From contig NZ_CAMFJS010000033.1 in assembly GCF_945956965.1 (NCBI RefSeq), positions 1-54,884 of the forward strand: a DNA stretch of 54,884 bases, written 5' to 3'. Below are positions 25,138-33,760 of the stretch, in pieces. A model generated the notes under the pieces. It made no database searches. It worked only from the letters and a program-made list of their open reading frames with translations, and was not told where the DNA came from. The position numbers and the translations under genes were made by a program. This DNA comes from an uncultured Roseateles sp. GTDB lineage: Bacteria > Pseudomonadota > Gammaproteobacteria > Burkholderiales > Burkholderiaceae_C. Each line of letters starts with the position of its first letter. The first letter of the stretch is position 1.

Positions 25138-25869
25138 TCAAGCCAAAAAGCGGGTGAACTCGGCCACCGCAGCGCGCTCGGTCACCAGGCTGTTTTCCAC
25201 CGCGGCGGGGTCGGCAAAGCCCAGGGCCATGCCGCACACCAACATCTGCGTGGGGGCGAGCTGAAGCTCATCCGCAATCAAGGCATGGAACTGGGTGAAG
25301 GCGGCTTGCGGGCAGGTGTGCAGGCCGCGGGCACGAGCCGCGATCATGATGTTCTGCAAGAACATGCCGTAATCCAGCCAGCTGCCTTGCTGCATCACGC
25401 GGTCGATGGTGAAGATCAGGCCGACGGGCGCATCGAAGAACTGGTAGTTGCGGCCATGCTGATGCTGCATGCGCGCCTTGTCGGTCTTGGCAATGTCCAG
25501 CAAACCGTAAAGATCCCAGCCCACTTTGCGGCGGCGGTCGATGTAAGGCGAGGTCCATTGCTGCGGGTAGTAGGCATATTCCTCCTGGTGCGCAGCGTTC
25601 TGGGCCGGGTCCAGATAGGCGGCCAGGATGCGGTCGCTCAGGCGCTGCTTGGCGGCACCCGTCAGCACATGCACCTGCCAGGGCTGGGTGTTGGTGCCGG
25701 AGGGCGCGCGGGAGGCGACGCGCAAGATGTCTTCCAGCGTTTCACGCGGCACAGCCTCGGGCGTGAAGGCGCGCATGGAGTGGCGGGTTTCAATCGCGGC
25801 GTCCACGGCGGCCGTTTCGGCGGGCGTGGGCATGGCAAAACGTTGGGCTTCAGGCGTAGGCGTTGTCAC
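25138..25869 (-). CDS. Nitroreductase family flavoenzyme
   Basis: The protein of about 243 residues starts at GTG 25869, which overlaps the TGA of the thioesterase gene (GTGA). Nitroreductase features are RHSMRAFTPEAVPRETL, ASRAPSGTNTQPWQVHVLTG for FMN binding, and the late GLHTCPQAAFTQFHALIADEL and MLVCGMALGFADP. It should bind FMN and reduce nitro groups, quinones or enones with NAD(P)H. The physiological substrate is unknown. The frame is open further upstream to 25977, but that part overlaps the thioesterase gene. Confidence 0.87.
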   Translation of the reverse strand: MTTPTPEAQRFAMPTPAETAAVDAAIETRHSMRAFTPEAVPRETLEDILRVASRAPSGTNTQPWQVHVLTGAAKQRLSDRILAAYLDPAQNAAHQEEYAYYPQQWTSPYIDRRRKVGWDLYGLLDIAKTDKARMQHQHGRNYQFFDAPVGLIFTIDRVMQQGSWLDYGMFLQNIMIAARARGLHTCPQAAFTQFHALIADELQLAPTQMLVCGMALGFADPAAVENSLVTERAAVAEFTRFLA

Positions 25870-26339
25870 AGGGTCAGTCCTTTCAAAGCACTCAGATAAG
25901 CATCTGGCAATTGGGTCACCGGCCGCCGGTTCTGGCGGTCCACATAAACATGAACGAAGTGGCCGCGCGCGGCGCACAGGGCGGCGCCTTCGGCGAACAA
26001 GCCGATCTCATAGCGCACGCTGGAGCGGCCCTGGCTGTGCACCCGCAGGCCGGCCTCGATGCGCTGCGGATAGGCCAGGGAGTCGAAGTAATTGCAGTGC
26101 GTTTCCACCACCAGGCCGATGACCTCGCCCTGGTGCAGATCCAGCGCGCCGGCTTCGATCAGGTATTGATTGACCGCCGTGTCGAACAAGCTGAGGTAGA
26201 CCACATTGTTGAGGTGGCCGTAGGCGTCGTTGTCCATCCAGCGGGTGCTCAGGGGCACAAAGCGGGCGTAGCTGTCGCGGCCGTCGGCCACGGGGCGAGG
26301 ATTGTTGTTGATAGTGGTGCTGGGTGCGCTGGCAGTCAT
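25866..26339 (-). CDS. Acyl-CoA thioesterase, 4HBT/YbgC type
   Basis: The 157-residue hotdog-fold protein carries the 4HBT signature TRWMDNDAYGHLNNVVYLSLFDTAVNQYL with the catalytic Asp and the GHxNN motif. It hydrolyses thioesters of CoA in the cytoplasm. The ATG at 26339 overlaps the TGA stop of the histone-deacetylase-like gene (ATGA), and its own stop overlaps the nitroreductase GTG, so three genes are translated in series. An upstream in-frame ATG at 26348 is less likely. Confidence 0.87.
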   Translation of the reverse strand: MTASAPSTTINNNPRPVADGRDSYARFVPLSTRWMDNDAYGHLNNVVYLSLFDTAVNQYLIEAGALDLHQGEVIGLVVETHCNYFDSLAYPQRIEAGLRVHSQGRSSVRYEIGLFAEGAALCAARGHFVHVYVDRQNRRPVTQLPDAYLSALKGLTL

Positions 26340-27415
26340 GGCTTGCATTCTTGCATTGGGTTCGGATTGGCAGCTTCGGCCGGCGTGGCGGGCAAGGCAT
26401 CGCCGGGATTCGACGCAGCATCAGGCTGCCACCACTGCTGCCAAAGTTGCCAGCTGCGCGCCGCCGCCTCCAGCGTCGCGACCTGGCAGGCCACGGTGGT
26501 GCTGAGTTCGCGGCCGTAGCCGCCGGCCATGCTCAGGGCCACGGGGATGCGGCGCTGACGCAAAAAGTCCAGCACCTGCTGGTCACGCGCCAGCATGCCG
26601 GCGCTGGTCAGTTTGAGGCGGCCCAGACGGTCGCCCTCATGCGGATCGGCCCCGGCCAGGTAGAACGCCAGCTGGAACGGCCCGGCCGCATCGATCTGGC
26701 GCAGGGCTGCCGTCAGCGCGGCCAAATAGTCGCCGTCGCCGCAGCCATCGGCCAGCTCCACATCAAGGTCGCTGGGCTGCTTGCGAAAGGGGAAGTTCTT
26801 GGCCCCGTGCATGGAAAAAGTGAACACACTCGGGTCATCGCGAAAAATGGCCGCCGTGCCATTGCCTTGGTGCACGTCCAGATCAATCACCAGCACGCGC
26901 AGCAGCCGGGCGTTAGCGCCCTGCTTCGCATCACGGTGCCACTCCGCCTGCATCAGGCGCGCGGCCACCGCCACATCGTTGAAGACGCAATAGCCCGAGC
27001 CTTTGTCTGCCTGCGCATGATGGGTGCCGCCGGCCATATTGGCTGCCACACCTTCGCCCTCAAACAGGGCGGCACGCGCCGCCATGATGGTGGCGCCCAC
27101 CGAGCGGCGCGAGCGCTCCGCCATCTGCGCCGACCAGGGAAAGCCGATCTCACGCTGCTGCGCGGCACTCAAATGGCCCAGCAAGACAGCGTCCACATAG
27201 TCCTGGGTGTGCGCCAGCGCCAACTCGCCCTCACTGGCCGGCTCAGCCGGTTGCATGCGCAACAAACCTGGGCTGGCCTCGAAATGCTCTCGCAGCAGGC
27301 GGTATTTGGACTGCGGAAAGGGATGCCCGGGCGGCAAGGCCAAACTGAAGGCATCGGAATGAAAGGCGCGCATGGAGGTAGACGATAGCCGCAACTGCGC
27401 TTGAGGGTCTGTCAT
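26336..27415 (-). CDS. Histone deacetylase-like amidohydrolase
   Basis: The 359-residue protein has the HDAC/arginase-like fold: HHAQADKGSGYCVFNDVAVAA with the active-site His pair in GTHHAQ, the zinc ligands in LVIDLDVHQGNG, the third Asp in GADPHEGD, and SMAGGYGR near the end. Bacterial members remove acyl groups from small molecules such as acetylpolyamines or act on acylated lysines; the target here is unknown. An ATG at 27373 (MRAFHSDAF) could be the true start, since family members usually begin near that point. Confidence 0.86.
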   Translation of the reverse strand: MTDPQAQLRLSSTSMRAFHSDAFSLALPPGHPFPQSKYRLLREHFEASPGLLRMQPAEPASEGELALAHTQDYVDAVLLGHLSAAQQREIGFPWSAQMAERSRRSVGATIMAARAALFEGEGVAANMAGGTHHAQADKGSGYCVFNDVAVAARLMQAEWHRDAKQGANARLLRVLVIDLDVHQGNGTAAIFRDDPSVFTFSMHGAKNFPFRKQPSDLDVELADGCGDGDYLAALTAALRQIDAAGPFQLAFYLAGADPHEGDRLGRLKLTSAGMLARDQQVLDFLRQRRIPVALSMAGGYGRELSTTVACQVATLEAAARSWQLWQQWWQPDAASNPGDALPATPAEAANPNPMQECKP

Positions 27416-27476
27416 GCCGGCGTCAGCGGCCGTGTTGCTGCTTTCTGTCTGCCGGAATTGGCCAGGCAGCAGGCCA

Positions 27477-28274
27477 TCAAGCCTGCGTCATCAGCCCCGC
27501 GCCAAGCAAGCCCACGCCGAACAGCAGCCAGTCGTTCACGATATGGGCGCCGGTCGACACCCAGATGTTCTTGGTCAAGATCCAGGGCAAGGTGAGCACC
27601 AAGCGCGCTGAGCCGATCACGGCGATGCACTGGACCAGATTCCAGTCATAGGTCGGCAGATGAATCAGGCCAAACAGCAAGGCAGAGATCAGCCAGGCAC
27701 CGATGATGGCGCCCTTGCGCCCAACGCTGAAACGGACTGAAAGCAGTTGCATCAAGGCCAGAAAGGGCAGCAGCGTGATCAGCTCTTCGCCAAACAGTTG
27801 CGGCACGGTTTTGGCGAAGAAGGCCAGCCGCCCCGCCGCGTCCATGGACCCCAAGAGCTGCGCCGCAGCATTGGGCGTGACAGCCGTCAACGCGCTCACG
27901 ATGACGCCGACGCTCATGCTGACCACGATATTGAGCAAGGCAAAACCGAACATCAAGCGCAGCTCCCGCCCGCCCACCTTGCCGAAGATCACGGTCCAAT
28001 GCTTGGGGGCAACCTTCGCCAGCGCGGCCACCGGAAACGCCGGAAACAAGATGGCCGGAATCAAAGCCCCGAGCGCCCCACCGGGCCAAGGGATGGGCAA
28101 GACCAACACGAGAAAACCGGCCGCGAGCGCCCCCAGGACAAACAGCCACTGCAACCAGGAGATCGCCGTGGGCTCCCCGTTGTAGAAGGGGAAATCGCCG
28201 CCGGGGTCTTCCAGGCGGCGCAGCCGTTGGGCGGGCGGGAGCGGGCTTGAGCTGTCCAAAGTCACGAGGGTCAT
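27477..28274 (-). CDS. CPBP family intramembrane metalloprotease (Rce1-like)
   Basis: The 265-residue membrane protein has about seven hydrophobic segments. The three CPBP motifs are visible: FGEELITLLPF (motif 1 with EE but without the usual Arg), FGLIHLPTYDW (FxxxH) and GAHIVNDWLLF (HxxxN). These ligands form the glutamate/histidine active site of type II CAAX prenyl endopeptidases; in bacteria many members act in bacteriocin self-immunity or have no known role. It heads the minus-strand run, 61 bases before the histone-deacetylase-like gene. Confidence 0.8.
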   Translation of the reverse strand: MTLVTLDSSSPLPPAQRLRRLEDPGGDFPFYNGEPTAISWLQWLFVLGALAAGFLVLVLPIPWPGGALGALIPAILFPAFPVAALAKVAPKHWTVIFGKVGGRELRLMFGFALLNIVVSMSVGVIVSALTAVTPNAAAQLLGSMDAAGRLAFFAKTVPQLFGEELITLLPFLALMQLLSVRFSVGRKGAIIGAWLISALLFGLIHLPTYDWNLVQCIAVIGSARLVLTLPWILTKNIWVSTGAHIVNDWLLFGVGLLGAGLMTQA

Positions 28275-28605
28275 CCTTTTACGTTGAACGGGTTGCTGAC
28301 TTGAGTGGCGCTTGAGGGAGCACTAAGTCGGGTCTCCAAAACTGCAGCAAGCAAGCTGCCCGCTTCCACGCCAGCCCACTCAGCACGTGCACGCCCGCGA
28401 CATCGGTCGACACCCGGCGCGCTCGAGTCTGCCCAGATTTGGCGGACCTGAGGCATGCAATATAGGCCTCTTCGCCACAAAGCCAGCTGCTGCGACAAGC
28501 ACAAAGTCATGGCCGCGTCATGCGGGCGTCACGCCCTGCACGCATGCTGACTTGGCAAGAACTTGCTGGGCAAAAACCGCTGGCCGCGCCCTTATGAGAT
28601 TTTTT
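28275..28605. other. Gene-free stretch upstream of the phasin promoter
   Basis: No gene with acceptable coding character is seen between the CPBP start and the phasin control region. The in-frame open stretch from 28387 into the phasin is not counted because it has no fitting start and crosses the promoter. Confidence 0.5.
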
Positions 28606-28620
28606 TGCTGCATTGCAACA
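28606..28620. promoter_or_regulatory. PhaR-type operator candidate 1
   Basis: TGCTGCATTGCAACA lies 9 bases upstream of the -35 element of the phasin promoter. It repeats the second site with two differences and has the TGC/GCA half-sites associated with the polyhydroxyalkanoate regulator PhaR. Confidence 0.6.
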
Positions 28621-28629
28621 AAAAAGTGC

Positions 28630-28657
28630 TTGCAAAAGAAATGCCCCTCCCTATACT
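28630..28657 (+). promoter_or_regulatory. Sigma-70-type promoter of the phasin gene
   Basis: TTGCAA (28630-28635) and TATACT (28652-28657) are separated by 16 bases. The start of transcription would fall near 28664-28668, inside the second operator-like palindrome. Confidence 0.65.
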
Positions 28658-28663
28658 TCGGTT

Positions 28664-28678
28664 TGTTGCAGTGCAACA
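28664..28678. promoter_or_regulatory. PhaR-type operator candidate 2
   Basis: TGTTGCAGTGCAACA is a perfect palindrome around the central G. It covers the likely transcription start, so a bound repressor would block RNA polymerase. Confidence 0.65.
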
Positions 28679-28746
28679 TTTCACTGTCGAAGTTTGACTT
28701 TGCAAATAAACACGGGGGTAGCCCCCAATTCAAGGAGTGCTCCATC

Positions 28747-29316
28747 ATGCTGACCGCAGAACAAATCATCGCCGCCCACAAAGCCAATATCGAAACCCTG
28801 TTCGGCCTGACGAACAAGGCGTTTGAAGGCGTCGAGAAGCTCGTCGAACTGAACCTGCAAGTGGCCAAGACGGCCCTGGGTGAAGTGGCAGAGTCCACAC
28901 ACGCTGCCCTGTCGGTGAAGGACGCCCAAGAGCTGCTGGCCCTGCAATCCTCGCTGCTGCAACCCAGCGCCGAGAAGGCCGCTTCCTACAGCCGTCATCT
29001 GTACGACATCGCTTCCAGCACCAATGCCGAAGTGGCCAAGGTGGCCGAAGCCCAGCTGGCCGACATCCAAGCCAAGTTCTCCGCCGTGGTTGAGAGCGCT
29101 GCCAAGAACGCCCCCGCCGGCACCGAGAACGCGGTTGCCTTGGTGAAGTCGGCTGTTGCCGCCGCCAACAACGCTTTCGAGTCCGTGCAAAAGGCCGCCA
29201 AGCAAGCCGCTGACGTCGCCGAAGCCAACTTCGAAGCCGCCACCAACTCAGCCGTCAAGGCCAGCCAGACTGCCACTCAGACCGCCACCCGCGCCACCAA
29301 GCGCGCCGCAGCCTGA
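28747..29316 (+). CDS. phaP: Phasin, polyhydroxyalkanoate granule protein
   Basis: The 189-residue product starts [38 protein letters not shown], the phasin_2 (PhaP) family signature, and continues as amphipathic helices rich in Ala, Lys and Glu, ending in an Ala/Thr/Lys-rich tail. It coats storage polyester granules in the cytoplasm and limits their size. AAGGAG at 28732-28737 is a strong ribosome binding site. A GGGGG-TAG-CCCCC hairpin (28714-28726) stands just before it in the leader. The promoter is flanked by two PhaR-like palindromes, so expression is probably induced when granules titrate PhaR. Confidence 0.93.
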   Translation: MLTAEQIIAAHKANIETLFGLTNKAFEGVEKLVELNLQVAKTALGEVAESTHAALSVKDAQELLALQSSLLQPSAEKAASYSRHLYDIASSTNAEVAKVAEAQLADIQAKFSAVVESAAKNAPAGTENAVALVKSAVAAANNAFESVQKAAKQAADVAEANFEAATNSAVKASQTATQTATRATKRAAA

Positions 29317-29427
29317 TCATTCAGTCGGCAAGCAGATTCGCAAACCGCTGCAAAAGGCCCGATGAGGGTCTCAGGGCAGCGGGCTTGCAGCCGGTGCACT
29401 CGCAGTGAACCGGTCATGTTTGTCTCC

Positions 29428-29477
29428 TCGGTGCTTGCCAGCACCGATTCAGCCCAGCGCTTGCGCTGGGTTTTTTT
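29428..29477 (+). terminator. Tandem hairpins and intrinsic terminator after phaP
   Basis: TCGGTGC pairs with GCACCGA (29428-29447). CCCAGCG pairs with CGCTGGG (29453-29470) and is followed at once by seven T. The second is a textbook intrinsic terminator. Confidence 0.9.
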
Positions 29478-29619
29478 ATGGCCGAAGCCTTTTCCGCCCA
29501 CACGCGGCAAGACCTGCCCCCCCGCTGGGCCGGCTGGGCATGCGGCAAGTCAGCGAGCCCATAAGATGCGGGCATTGATCCATCGCCCCCACCACCGCGT
29601 CACTTCATTTGCGCCGCCC

Positions 29620-30588
29620 ATGTCCGACCCAAGCTCGCTTGCCCCCGCCCCAGCACCGCTGGCGCCACGCCCACCCCGGCTCTGGTCGCGCTGGCTGGCG
29701 GTGCCGCCGGCGCAAGCCGACAAATGCCCCAACTGCGCCAGCCCGTTCCCGGACCCCAAGCCCAAGTACTGCGGTGAATGCGGCCAGGAAACCTTGCTGC
29801 GCGCGCCCAAGCTGGGCGAGTTCATGCAGCAATTCGGCGGCAGCTACCTGGCGATGGAAGGGGCTTTGTGGCGCACCCTGGCCAAGCTCATGGTGCCGGG
29901 CCAGCTGACGCTGGAATACTTTGCCGGGCGGCGCCGCCGCTATGTGCTGCCGCTGCGCATCTATCTGACCATCAGCCTGCTGGCCTTGGTGCTTTTGCGG
30001 GTGGTGACCGCCAACGAGATGGCGGCTGACCCCGATCACTTGGTCACGATCGACTCAGCGGACAAACGCGACTTCGAGATCTTGAGCGTTGGCGGCTTCG
30101 GCGCCGGGGTCAAGGACGGGGTGTTTTTCTGCAAAAAGCTGCCCACCTCAACTTGCGAGCGGCTCAAGCGCCGCTTCAATTTCGACCCCGCCACCATGGC
30201 CAACGAACTGCAAGAAGGCCAGGCGCGCTTCTTCAGCCATCTGGGCACCACGATGTTCTTGCTGCTGCCCAGTTACGCGCTTTGGCTCAAGCTGGTCTAT
30301 CTGGACAAACGGCGCCGCTACACCGAACACCTGATCTACGCGCTGCACCTGCACGCTTTCTGGTTCGCCCTGATTGCCCTGGTGATGGTGGGCAAGCTGA
30401 TGGGGCTGTCGGGCGCGCCCCAGCTGGCCGCTCTGGCCTCGGTGCTTTACCCACTGGTGGCGATGAGCCGGGTCTACCGCTCACGCTGGTGGAGCACCGG
30501 CCTGCGGGCCTTCGCCGTGCTCTTGCTCTACCTCATCACCATCAGCCTGGCCCTGGCCGGCTTGATGGTGTGGACGCTGCTGAGCTGA
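29620..30588 (+). CDS. DUF3667 membrane protein with N-terminal zinc ribbon
   Basis: The 322-residue protein has a Pro-rich N-terminus, a zinc-ribbon pair CPNC...CGEC near residues 38-58, then RRRYVLPLRIYLTISLLALVLL and four hydrophobic segments at about 110-130, 210-225, 245-262 and 295-315. This matches DUF3667 membrane proteins of unknown role. A Cys pair (FFCKKLPTSTC) lies in the loop after the first membrane segment. ATG 29620 is chosen; the frame is open upstream through the phaP terminator, which cannot be coding. Confidence 0.8.
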   Translation: MSDPSSLAPAPAPLAPRPPRLWSRWLAVPPAQADKCPNCASPFPDPKPKYCGECGQETLLRAPKLGEFMQQFGGSYLAMEGALWRTLAKLMVPGQLTLEYFAGRRRRYVLPLRIYLTISLLALVLLRVVTANEMAADPDHLVTIDSADKRDFEILSVGGFGAGVKDGVFFCKKLPTSTCERLKRRFNFDPATMANELQEGQARFFSHLGTTMFLLLPSYALWLKLVYLDKRRRYTEHLIYALHLHAFWFALIALVMVGKLMGLSGAPQLAALASVLYPLVAMSRVYRSRWWSTGLRAFAVLLLYLITISLALAGLMVWTLLS

Positions 30589-30626
30589 AGCCGGGGCGCC
30601 GAGGGCGCTGCACCGCCTGACAACGT

Positions 30627-31277
30627 TTAGCCCTGCGGCGGCAGGCCCAAACGGTCCAGCTGATCGGCCACCAGTTCGAGTCGCAGCAGTGGGTTGTCCA
30701 GTTGCATCAGGCGCTGCCGCTCGGCATCGGCCAGGGGCAGCATCTCGCTCCAGCGGTTGGAGAGCCAGCCGCTGTCCGTCCAGTGATAGGGCGGCTGAAA
30801 AGGCAGATCGACCGCCGCCGCGCCCTGCTCCAGGTTGTGCAGCAAGGTTTGCAGCAAAACGGCGGCCGGGGCCAAATCGGCGGGCACAGCCACCGCCACA
30901 TCGTCGTCCAGCAGTTCAATCTCACCCATCCACAAACCATGCGGCAGGCATTCGCTGCGAAGCAGGCGAAAGCGCTGGCCGCCATGGCAGCGGATTTGCA
31001 GCAGGCCGGGGCCTTGCGGCTCCAGCCAATCGATATGGGCCAGGGTGCCGATGTCGTGAAAGCGCTCGCGCACAAAACCTGCGCCGTCGGCCGAGGCTTC
31101 GTCGCGGCGGCGCAGCTCGCCGCCTTCAATCAGGCTGACCACGCCAAAGGCCTGAGCGGCCTTGTGCTGGCGCGCAATCATGTCCAGATAGCGTGGCTCA
31201 AAAATCCGCAGCGGCAGATAGCCGCCGGGGAATAGCACCGACTGCAAGGGGAAGAGCGGAATCGTTGCGGTGCTCAT
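30627..31277 (-). CDS. LON peptidase substrate-binding domain protein
   Basis: The 216-residue protein starts IPLFPLQSVLFPGGYLPLRIFEPRYLDMI, the N-terminal substrate-binding domain of Lon, and contains DIGTLAHIDWLE and a helical C-terminal half ending LRLELVADQLDRLGLPPQG. No ATPase or protease domain follows, so it is one of the stand-alone LON-domain proteins, whose role is unclear. It lies 60 bases downstream of the patatin gene on the same strand, probably in one unit. Confidence 0.88.
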   Translation of the reverse strand: MSTATIPLFPLQSVLFPGGYLPLRIFEPRYLDMIARQHKAAQAFGVVSLIEGGELRRRDEASADGAGFVRERFHDIGTLAHIDWLEPQGPGLLQIRCHGGQRFRLLRSECLPHGLWMGEIELLDDDVAVAVPADLAPAAVLLQTLLHNLEQGAAAVDLPFQPPYHWTDSGWLSNRWSEMLPLADAERQRLMQLDNPLLRLELVADQLDRLGLPPQG

Positions 31278-31337
31278 GGGTCGGTGCCTCGCGGGATGAG
31301 CCCGGCCGGGTCAAGCGGCCAGGGAGAAGAACATGAA

Positions 31338-32306
31338 CTAGCGCGTCTTGGCCTCAATGCGCGCCCGCAGCTGCGGCAGCATCAGGATAGCCGCTTCGCG
31401 CCCGGCCTGGATGGAGCGGCGCCGCGCGGCGAAGTCTGCACTGCCCACGCCGTCAAGTTTGGGACGAATCACCACATCGGCCTCACTGAGCTCGAAGTTA
31501 TTGATGCTGCGGCCCATGATGGAAAAAGTCTGCATCAGCATGCGCATCGCATCACCCGGCGGGTTCTTGTCCGGCGGCGAAGAGATGTCCACCGCCAGCA
31601 CCAAATCGGCCCCCATCTGCTTGGCAAAGCGCACCGGCACAGGCGCCACCAAGCCACCGTCCACATACTCTCGGTTGCCAATCTTGACCGGCTGGAACAC
31701 CGCCGGCACCGAGCTTGAGGCTCGCACCGCCACGCCCGTGTCGCCGCGACGGAACAGCGCGCCCGAGCCGTCCGACAAATCAGTGGCAACAATGCCCAGC
31801 GGCAGCTTCATCTGCTCAATCAGCTTGCCGCCGGTCTTCTCGCGCACATAGCGCGCCAGCGCCTCGCCGCGGATCAGGCCGCGAGTCGGGAAAGCCCAAT
31901 CGGTGATGGCGCCCTCATCCATGCCGTCGGCCAGCGTGGCCAGTTCACGGCCTGTCATGCCATAGGCATACAAGGCCGCCACCAGGCTGCCGGCCGAGGT
32001 ACCAGCCACCAGGTCCACCTTGATGCCCTGCTCTTCCAACACCTGAATCACGCCGATGTGCGCAAAACCACGTGCCGCACCGCCGCCCAGCGCCAAGCCC
32101 AGCTTGGGTAAGACCGGCGGGAGTTTGGGTGCCGGCGCAGGGCTGGCGACAACCGGGCTGGGTGCCGGGGCCACCTCGGGCGCTTTGGTATGGGAAGTGC
32201 TGGAGCACCCGGCGAAAGCCAGGGCCGCCAACAACAAGCCACGGCGGCTGAATGAGGTGATGAAGGTGCGAGGGGAATCGGAAACAGGAGCGGAGAAAGA
32301 ATGCAT
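31338..32306 (-). CDS. Patatin-like phospholipase, lipoprotein
   Basis: The 322-residue protein has a lipoprotein signal (RGLLLAALAFAGCSS) after a basic leader with SRR. The patatin domain shows the oxyanion loop GLALGGGAARGFAHIG, the nucleophile elbow GTSAGS and the catalytic Asp in YVDGGLVAP. These form a Ser-Asp dyad that cleaves acyl esters of lipids. RssA-type bacterial members are similar. A Pro-rich linker of about 30 residues separates the lipid anchor from the enzyme. It is the first gene of a two-gene unit with the LON-domain gene. Confidence 0.88.
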   Translation of the reverse strand: MHSFSAPVSDSPRTFITSFSRRGLLLAALAFAGCSSTSHTKAPEVAPAPSPVVASPAPAPKLPPVLPKLGLALGGGAARGFAHIGVIQVLEEQGIKVDLVAGTSAGSLVAALYAYGMTGRELATLADGMDEGAITDWAFPTRGLIRGEALARYVREKTGGKLIEQMKLPLGIVATDLSDGSGALFRRGDTGVAVRASSSVPAVFQPVKIGNREYVDGGLVAPVPVRFAKQMGADLVLAVDISSPPDKNPPGDAMRMLMQTFSIMGRSINNFELSEADVVIRPKLDGVGSADFAARRRSIQAGREAAILMLPQLRARIEAKTR

Positions 32307-32687
32307 TCCGCGATTCTAGGGACCTTGCGCTCCTCCCCCCTAGATGTGAAATTGCGCGGCGCCAGGGCACTCCATAGACTCAGCACCATTCAAGGCAAGG
32401 CTTGCGCAGCGCAAGCTATTTGCGGACGGGCGAAGAGGCGAGCGACACGCTCGTCCTTGACGGGCCCAGTCTTACTTAGGCGCCAGCGAAGTGCCATGCG
32501 AGCAGCAAACCTCGCCATCTCGAGCTTTCATCTGGAAAAAATTCTTTGATTTGATTCACCGCGGCAGCCAGCGGTTGAAGCTGCTGCATGGCTGCTTGGC
32601 CGCCCTCGGCGCCGTCCGACTTCAGCGCCAGCCATCACACCGTTGATTTGCTTGTTCATTTTTTAGTTCAGTCAGTCAGGAGTTCTC
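32307..32687. other. Gene-free stretch before the cohesin-like operon
   Basis: No gene is seen. GCTTGCGC-A-GCGCAAGC (32400-32416) is a perfect palindrome with a one-base centre and might be an operator. A TTGATT/TTGTTC-rich AT patch lies close to the next start. No firm promoter was found. Confidence 0.45.
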
Positions 32688-33734
32688 ATGAAGCTAGGTT
32701 TTCCCCACTCCATCCAGAGCCTGCTCCGCACGGGCACGCTACGCGCGTTGCTGACGCTTGTCCTGGCCAGCACGGGCTGGGCCGGCATGGCACAAGCCAC
32801 GCCGCTCATCAGTGTCAGCGCCTCGAAGTCCAGCGTGCATGTGGGCGAAGTCTTCACCATTTACTTCGACATCAGCGGCTTCAGCCCGGCGGCCGGCAAT
32901 TCGCTCAGCGGTTTCGACATCAATGTCTTGAACAATGCCGCCCTCGCGGGCTTGGGCACCGTCAGCTTCATCGACCCGGCCAGTGCCATCAATCAGCTCG
33001 ACATTGACGAACTGGGGTCGCTGGGCTTCTTCGGCGATGCCACCCAAGGCGCGGGCATGGTTGATGCCGTTGGCTTGTCTGGCAATAGCACCGCGGTGCT
33101 GGACGCGGAACAAGCCGACAGCTTCCGCTTCCTGAGTCTGAGCTTCACTGCCTTGGCGGCGAGCAGCGGCGCCGAGTTTGCGATCGATTTGAGCGACCCC
33201 GGCATGCTGTTCTTGGACAGCCGCGGCCGGCTGATGGAAGTGGACTACCAGTCAGCCCGCGCGGTGGTGGCCATCACCGAGGGCGGCGGCGGGCAAGTAC
33301 CCGAGCCAGCCAGCTTGGCGCTGGTGGCCTTGGCCTTGGCCGGCCTGGGCCTGAGCCGCCGCAAGGGCAAGCAAGTCGACAGCGCAGGCAAGACCCGACC
33401 CTCCGTGAGGGCCATCCGGCTACTCGGCCTGGCCAGCGCTGCCTTCGCGGTGGGCCAGGCCTCGGCGCAGACCAGCAATCCACCACCGCTTGCAATCGCG
33501 GCATCGGCACCGGCCGCCACGGCGGTTGCCAAAGGCACGCCGATTGAGGTCGTGCTGCTGCAAATCGCAGGCTCGCGCGCCAAGGTGCGGGCGGTGGAAG
33601 ACGGGCGTGAGTACTGGATCACCACAGCCCAGCCGCTGCCGGCCGACAAGCTCGGCGGCCGCCTGCAGGGCCAAGCCCATGCGCGCGGCGACACCATCTT
33701 TGTCGCCGCCCCTGTTTTCCTCAGCAAACCCTGA
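32688..33734 (+). CDS. Cohesin-like PEP-CTERM protein with an extra C-terminal exported domain
   Basis: This 348-residue frame has three parts. A signal peptide ends near MAQA. Residues about 38-200 resemble a cohesin-type beta-sandwich: SVHVGEVFTIYFDISGFS, LSGFDINV, FRFLSLSFTALAA. Residues 204-228 are a full PEP-CTERM signal (VPEPAS, hydrophobic helix, SRRKGK). Instead of a stop, 120 more residues follow, beginning with a second signal-peptide-like stretch (IRLLGLASAAFAVGQASAQ) and a small beta-rich domain. A GTG at 33405 could start that part separately, but it has no ribosome binding site. AGGAG precedes the ATG. It leads a tight operon with a lipase-like and a dockerin protein. Confidence 0.78.
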   Translation: MKLGFPHSIQSLLRTGTLRALLTLVLASTGWAGMAQATPLISVSASKSSVHVGEVFTIYFDISGFSPAAGNSLSGFDINVLNNAALAGLGTVSFIDPASAINQLDIDELGSLGFFGDATQGAGMVDAVGLSGNSTAVLDAEQADSFRFLSLSFTALAASSGAEFAIDLSDPGMLFLDSRGRLMEVDYQSARAVVAITEGGGGQVPEPASLALVALALAGLGLSRRKGKQVDSAGKTRPSVRAIRLLGLASAAFAVGQASAQTSNPPPLAIAASAPAATAVAKGTPIEVVLLQIAGSRAKVRAVEDGREYWITTAQPLPADKLGGRLQGQAHARGDTIFVAAPVFLSKP

Positions 33735-33760
33735 GCCCCCTCGACTCAAAGGACGCCATC

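Noticed and set aside
28387-28746. N-terminal extension of the phasin frame
   Set aside because: It crosses the promoter, operators and leader; the phasin family start lies at 28747 with AAGGAG upstream.
32590-32640. Sigma-54-type promoter before the cohesin-like gene
   Set aside because: A GG-N10-GC pattern occurs, but the TTGC part of the -12 element is missing.
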